Shown here piece by piece: positions 4,548-7,027 of a stretch of 7,027 bases of DNA. The stretch is taken from assembly GCA_035720425.1 (NCBI GenBank), contig DASTOB010000100.1:1-7027 (forward strand), written 5' to 3'. The stretch is from DASTOB01 sp035720425 (GTDB taxonomy: Bacteria; Chloroflexota; Limnocylindria; Limnocylindrales; CSP1-4). The notes beneath the pieces were generated by a model. The model had not been told where the DNA came from. It did no database searches and worked only from the letters and a program-made list of their open reading frames with translations. The position numbers and the translations under genes are program-made. Position 1 is the first letter of the stretch, and each line of letters starts with the position of its first letter.

Positions 4548-5943
4548 TCTGCTCATCCGCGGCGGAACGGTGGTCACGCCGGCCGGCTCGCGGCGCGCCG
4601 ACGTGGCGGTGGTCGGCGGGCGGATCGACGCGGTCGAGCCGGACCTCGGCGGGCTCGCCACGAGCGCCGGCGAAGTCGTCGACGCGACGGACCTGCTCGT
4701 ACTCCCGGGCGTCATCGACGTCCACACGCACACTCGGCTCGCGACGGACGCGGAGCCGGACCGCTTCTTCCAGGACTCCGTGGCCGCCGCGTACGGCGGG
4801 ACGACCACGTTCCTCGCCTTCAACAACCCCGGGACCGGGATCAGCGATGGCGTCCGCGGCTCGCTCCTCGCCGGACTCCGCGAGTGGCGCGACCGCACCG
4901 AGCACGACTCGGCGATCGACTACGGGGTGAGCCTCGCGATCACCGGCCAGCACGAGGACCCGATCACGGAGCTGCCGGCGGTCGTCGACGCCGGCGTACC
5001 CACGTGCAAGGCGTTCATGGTCTTCGACTTCCGCCTGCCGGATGCCCGCCTGTTCGAGGCGATGCGCACGCTCGGGGCCGCCGGCGGGATGCTCGAGGTC
5101 CACTGCGAGGACCCGGTGCTCATCGACGCCGCGGTGGCCGCAGCGCTTCAGCGAGGTAACACGGCAGCACGCTACCACGCTGAAACGCGGCCAGCCGAGG
5201 CGGAAGCCGTGGCGACCCACCGGGCGATGGCGTTCGCCCGGGCGTCCGACGCGCCCGTGTATGTCGTTCACCTGTCGTCCGCGGCCGCGCTCAGGTACGT
5301 CCGCGAGGCGAAGGCCGACGGGGTGCGCGCGTACGCCGAGACCTGCCCCCACTACCTCGCCCTCGACGATTCGCGCTACGACGCGTCCGATCAGCTTGAC
5401 GTTGCCTGCTGCGTCATCTCCCCTCCCCTCCGCCCGCCGTCCAACCGCGACGCCCTGTGGGCCGGGCTGGCCGCGGGCGACCTCGACCTCATCGCCACGG
5501 ACCACGTCCCGGACCGCCGGGCCGTGGAAAAGGCGGAGGCCGTCGCCGGAACGCCGTTCGATCGGATCAGCAACGGGGCCCCGGGCATCGAGACCCTCCT
5601 GACGATCGGCTGGACCGAGGGCGTCGCGCGCGGCCGCGTCACGGCGGAGCGTCTCGTCGGGCTCCTCGCGACGACGCCCGCCCGGCTGTTCGGCCTCGAG
5701 CGGAAAGGCGCCGTCGAGCCGGGCAAGGACGCCGACCTCGTCCTGTTCGACCCGACTGCGCGCCGGACGATCCGCGCCGCCGACCTCCACCACACGAGCG
5801 ACTACACGCCATACGAAGGCATCGAGGCATCCGGCGTCGTCCGTGACGTGTTCGTCCGTGGCCGCGCCGTGATCCGCGGCGGCACGTTCGTCGGCCAGCG
5901 CGGCTTCGGCCGCTTCGTCGAGCGTGCCACGCCGGACGCCTGA
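4540..5943 (+). CDS. Hydantoinase/dihydropyrimidinase-family cyclic amidohydrolase, possibly the allantoinase of this cluster
   Basis: This 467-residue TIM-barrel metallohydrolase is full length for the family. All six ligands of the binuclear centre are visible: H62-T-H64, carboxylated-lysine candidate K157, H188 (L-E-V-H-C-E), H244 (V-V-H-L-S-S) and D321 (A-T-D-H-V-P-D). Family substrate loops S294-P-P-L-R and N345-G-A-P-G-I-E are present. The C-terminal block D-Y-T-P-Y-E-G (421-427) and the end V-G-Q-R-G-F-G-R-F match D-hydantoinase/dihydropyrimidinase rather than AllB allantoinase. The active-site tyrosine that follows the lysine by five residues in hydantoinases is F162 here. Such enzymes hydrolyse the ring amide of hydantoins, dihydropyrimidines or allantoin. 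The adjacent urate-to-allantoin genes favour allantoin; sequence similarity favours hydantoin or dihydrouracil. It is preceded by a structured 564-base spacer and has only a weak ribosome-binding site. Confidence 0.93.
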   Translation: MTDLLIRGGTVVTPAGSRRADVAVVGGRIDAVEPDLGGLATSAGEVVDATDLLVLPGVIDVHTHTRLATDAEPDRFFQDSVAAAYGGTTTFLAFNNPGTGISDGVRGSLLAGLREWRDRTEHDSAIDYGVSLAITGQHEDPITELPAVVDAGVPTCKAFMVFDFRLPDARLFEAMRTLGAAGGMLEVHCEDPVLIDAAVAAALQRGNTAARYHAETRPAEAEAVATHRAMAFARASDAPVYVVHLSSAAALRYVREAKADGVRAYAETCPHYLALDDSRYDASDQLDVACCVISPPLRPPSNRDALWAGLAAGDLDLIATDHVPDRRAVEKAEAVAGTPFDRISNGAPGIETLLTIGWTEGVARGRVTAERLVGLLATTPARLFGLERKGAVEPGKDADLVLFDPTARRTIRAADLHHTSDYTPYEGIEASGVVRDVFVRGRAVIRGGTFVGQRGFGRFVERATPDA

Positions 5944-5954
5944 GAGCACGACCA

Positions 5955-5982
5955 GGCCCGACGGGGTCGGCACACTCGGGCC
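5955..5982 (+). terminator. Weak hairpin after the hydantoinase-like gene
   Basis: GGCCCGA (5955-5961) pairs with TCGGGCC (5976-5982), leaving a 14-base loop. A competing hairpin, CCGAC/GTCGG (5958-5962 with 5966-5970), overlaps it. The structure begins 12 bases after the stop codon, the right place for a terminator, but no T-rich tail follows, so termination is only possible. Confidence 0.3.
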
Positions 5983-5997
5983 GGGTCGCCCGGGATG

Positions 5998-6035
5998 TCG
6001 GGACCGATGTCCCTGTCACGAGCGGTTCGGGACCG
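5998..6035 (+). repeat. Direct repeat TCGGGACCG upstream of the small membrane protein gene
   Basis: TCGGGACCG is found at 5998-6006 and 6027-6035, a 29-base period, in the 136-base gap between two plus-strand genes. The second copy runs into the palindrome GACCGGTC (6031-6038). It might be a binding-site pair for a regulator of the next gene. No -10 or -35 boxes stand out. Confidence 0.3.
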
Positions 6036-6079
6036 GTCAAGATCAGCGTCGGCGTCCACCTCGAACGCAGGTGCCAACC

Positions 6080-6484
6080 ATGACCCGGATCGTCCTCGCC
6101 CTCTTCATCGTCGCCCACGGGCTCATCCACGCGTCGTACGTCATGCCGCGCCCGGCGCCGACGCCGGGCGGCCCGGCCTGGCCGTTCGAGCTCGCCCGCT
6201 CGTGGTTCCTCAGCCCGCTCGGGGTGTCGGAGTCCCTGCTCCGACCGCTCGGCATCGGCCTCGCCGTCCTGGCCGTCATTGCCTTCGCGCTGGCCGGCCT
6301 CGCGACGCTCGGGGTCATCCTGCCGGTGAGCGCGTGGCAGCCCCTCGTCGCCACTGGCGCGGTCGCGTCGCTCGCGCTGCTCGTGCTGTTCTTCCACCCG
6401 TGGATCGTGCTCGGGGTCGCGATTGACGTCGCGCTCGTCGTGGCGATCTGGCAGGCCGACTGGTCGCCGGACGCGTTGACCTGA
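6080..6484 (+). CDS. Small four-helix membrane protein, function unknown
   Basis: The protein has 134 residues with four predicted membrane segments, roughly 3-21, 56-80, 86-105 and 107-124. The first contains the polar motif A-H13-G-L-I-H17-A-S-Y, and a 30-residue loop with P-R-P and W-P-F-E-L-A-R-S-W-F follows. The remaining helices are plain hydrophobic, with an F-F-H-P-W motif (104-108) between the last two. I do not recognise the family. Conserved-looking histidines inside or at the edge of membrane helices could bind metal or haem, which is speculation. ATG 6080 is chosen because AGG lies 8 bases upstream and hydrophobic sequence begins at once; the open frame further left is Arg/Pro-rich and overlaps the hydantoinase-like gene. 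It is 136 bases downstream of that gene, so co-transcription is uncertain. It converges on malate synthase. Confidence 0.8.
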   Translation: MTRIVLALFIVAHGLIHASYVMPRPAPTPGGPAWPFELARSWFLSPLGVSESLLRPLGIGLAVLAVIAFALAGLATLGVILPVSAWQPLVATGAVASLALLVLFFHPWIVLGVAIDVALVVAIWQADWSPDALT

Positions 6485-6547
6485 CCGCCCGCGCCCACCG
6501 CGGCGGGACCCACGGTCACCGGCCGCACCCCGCGACCGCGCCGGCGC
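6485..6547. other. Convergent intergenic gap without a clear terminator
   Basis: Sixty-three bases separate the stop codons of the small membrane protein gene and malate synthase. A GC-rich stem of about 5 bp can form (6488-6492 with 6503-6507), but no T-tract follows on either strand. Termination here may be factor-dependent. Confidence 0.3.
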
Positions 6548-7027
6548 CTACCCGAGGAGCGGGTACGCTCGCAGGGTGAGGAACTCGGCGAAGTCGTCGT
6601 CGAGGACGAGGCCGTCGAGCAGGTCCGCGGCATCGCCGAGCCGACCGACAGCGCGCCCCCCGAGCCGCTCGAGCTCGTCGTCGCGGATCGCCGCGTAGCG
6701 CTCCGCCGTGAGCGGGCCCCCGTCGTCGAGCGGGACGCCGGTCACCCGCCACTGCCAGAGCTGGGAGCGGCTGATCTCGGCCGTCGCGGCGTCCTCCATG
6801 AGGTTGTTGATCGCGGCCGCCCCGTTGCCGCGCAGCCACGAGTCGAGGTAGGCGAGGGCGACCGAGACGTTGAGCCGTACGCCGGCCTCGGTCACCCGAC
6901 CGCCGTCGACCCGCAGGTCGACGAGGTCGGCGGCCGACGCCGACACGTCCTCGCGCACGCGTTCCTTCTGATGCGGCGCGCCGCCGAGCACGCCGTCGAA
7001 CACCGACGTCGCAAGCGGGACGAGGTC
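6548..7027 (-). CDS. aceB: Malate synthase A, C-terminal part (5' end outside window)
   Basis: The last 159 residues of malate synthase (EC 2.3.3.9), which condenses glyoxylate with acetyl-CoA to malate in the glyoxylate shunt, are present. The reading frame is open to the right edge. The A-type C-terminal signature is clear: visible residues 47-68 (T-E-A-G-V-R-L-N-V then Y-L-D-S-W-L-R-G-N-G), followed by I-N-N-L-M-E-D-A-A-T-A-E-I-S-R-S-Q-L-W-Q-W. The catalytic-base aspartate is the D of M-E-D (codon 6793-6791). The end, D-F-A-E-F-L-T-L-R-A-Y-P-L-L, is the normal family C-terminus, so the gene is complete on this side and stops at TAG. It shares the purine-catabolism neighbourhood, where glyoxylate is an end product, but lies beyond a convergent gene and is not in the same transcript. 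Confidence 0.96.
   Translation of the reverse strand, partial: DLVPLATSVFDGVLGGAPHQKERVREDVSASAADLVDLRVDGGRVTEAGVRLNVSVALAYLDSWLRGNGAAAINNLMEDAATAEISRSQLWQWRVTGVPLDDGGPLTAERYAAIRDDELERLGGRAVGRLGDAADLLDGLVLDDDFAEFLTLRAYPLLG

Noticed and set aside
4414..5973. 519-codon minus-strand open frame opposite the hydantoinase-like gene
   Set aside because: Its product is Arg/Gly/Val-rich without motifs, whereas the plus strand encodes a complete enzyme with all metal ligands.
5924..6079. N-terminal extension of the small membrane protein to 5924
   Set aside because: The added 52 residues are Arg/Pro-rich, overlap the hydantoinase end, and precede a well-placed AGG and ATG at 6080.

Overview
This is a very GC-rich (roughly 70%), gene-dense bacterial window. 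Three of the eight visible gene starts are read here as GTG, and spacing between genes is tight. The base composition and protein style suggest an uncultured Chloroflexota or actinobacterial-type soil or aquatic bacterium. That is an inference from style; no taxonomic marker gene is present.

Layout. From about 3536 leftward on the minus strand runs a compact five-gene block: 5-hydroxyisourate hydrolase (3536-3171), OHCU decarboxylase (3165-2611), urate oxidase (2614-1748), a DedA/VTT-type membrane protein (1714-1058), and an uncharacterised coiled-coil protein with a probable PD-(D/E)XK nuclease domain (1019 to beyond the left edge). The first three enzymes convert urate to S-allantoin. Divergently on the plus strand lie a DUF3830 cyclophilin-like protein (3553-3975), a 564-base spacer with repeats and hairpins but no credible gene, a hydantoinase/dihydropyrimidinase-family amidohydrolase (4540-5943) and a small membrane protein (6080-6484). 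The C-terminal part of malate synthase A enters from the right edge on the minus strand (7027-6548).

How the genes fit together. Urate is oxidised to 5-hydroxyisourate, hydrolysed to OHCU and decarboxylated to allantoin. The cyclic-amide hydrolase is placed to open the allantoin ring. Further ureide breakdown, encoded outside this window if present, yields glyoxylate, which malate synthase condenses with acetyl-CoA. The neighbourhood therefore reads as a purine (urate) salvage and catabolism island ending in central metabolism. The amidohydrolase resembles D-hydantoinase more than classical AllB allantoinase, so its substrate is the main enzymatic uncertainty.

The most interesting points are these. 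(1) Divergent starts lie 16 bases apart, where the same bases look like a Shine-Dalgarno site for one gene and a TANNNT leaderless -10 box for the other. (2) The spacer carries four copies of a 9-mer, GGGCGGTCC, plus hairpins. (3) The putative nuclease gene begins immediately after a hairpin whose loop holds its ribosome-binding site. (4) The hydantoinase has Phe in place of the family's active-site Tyr.
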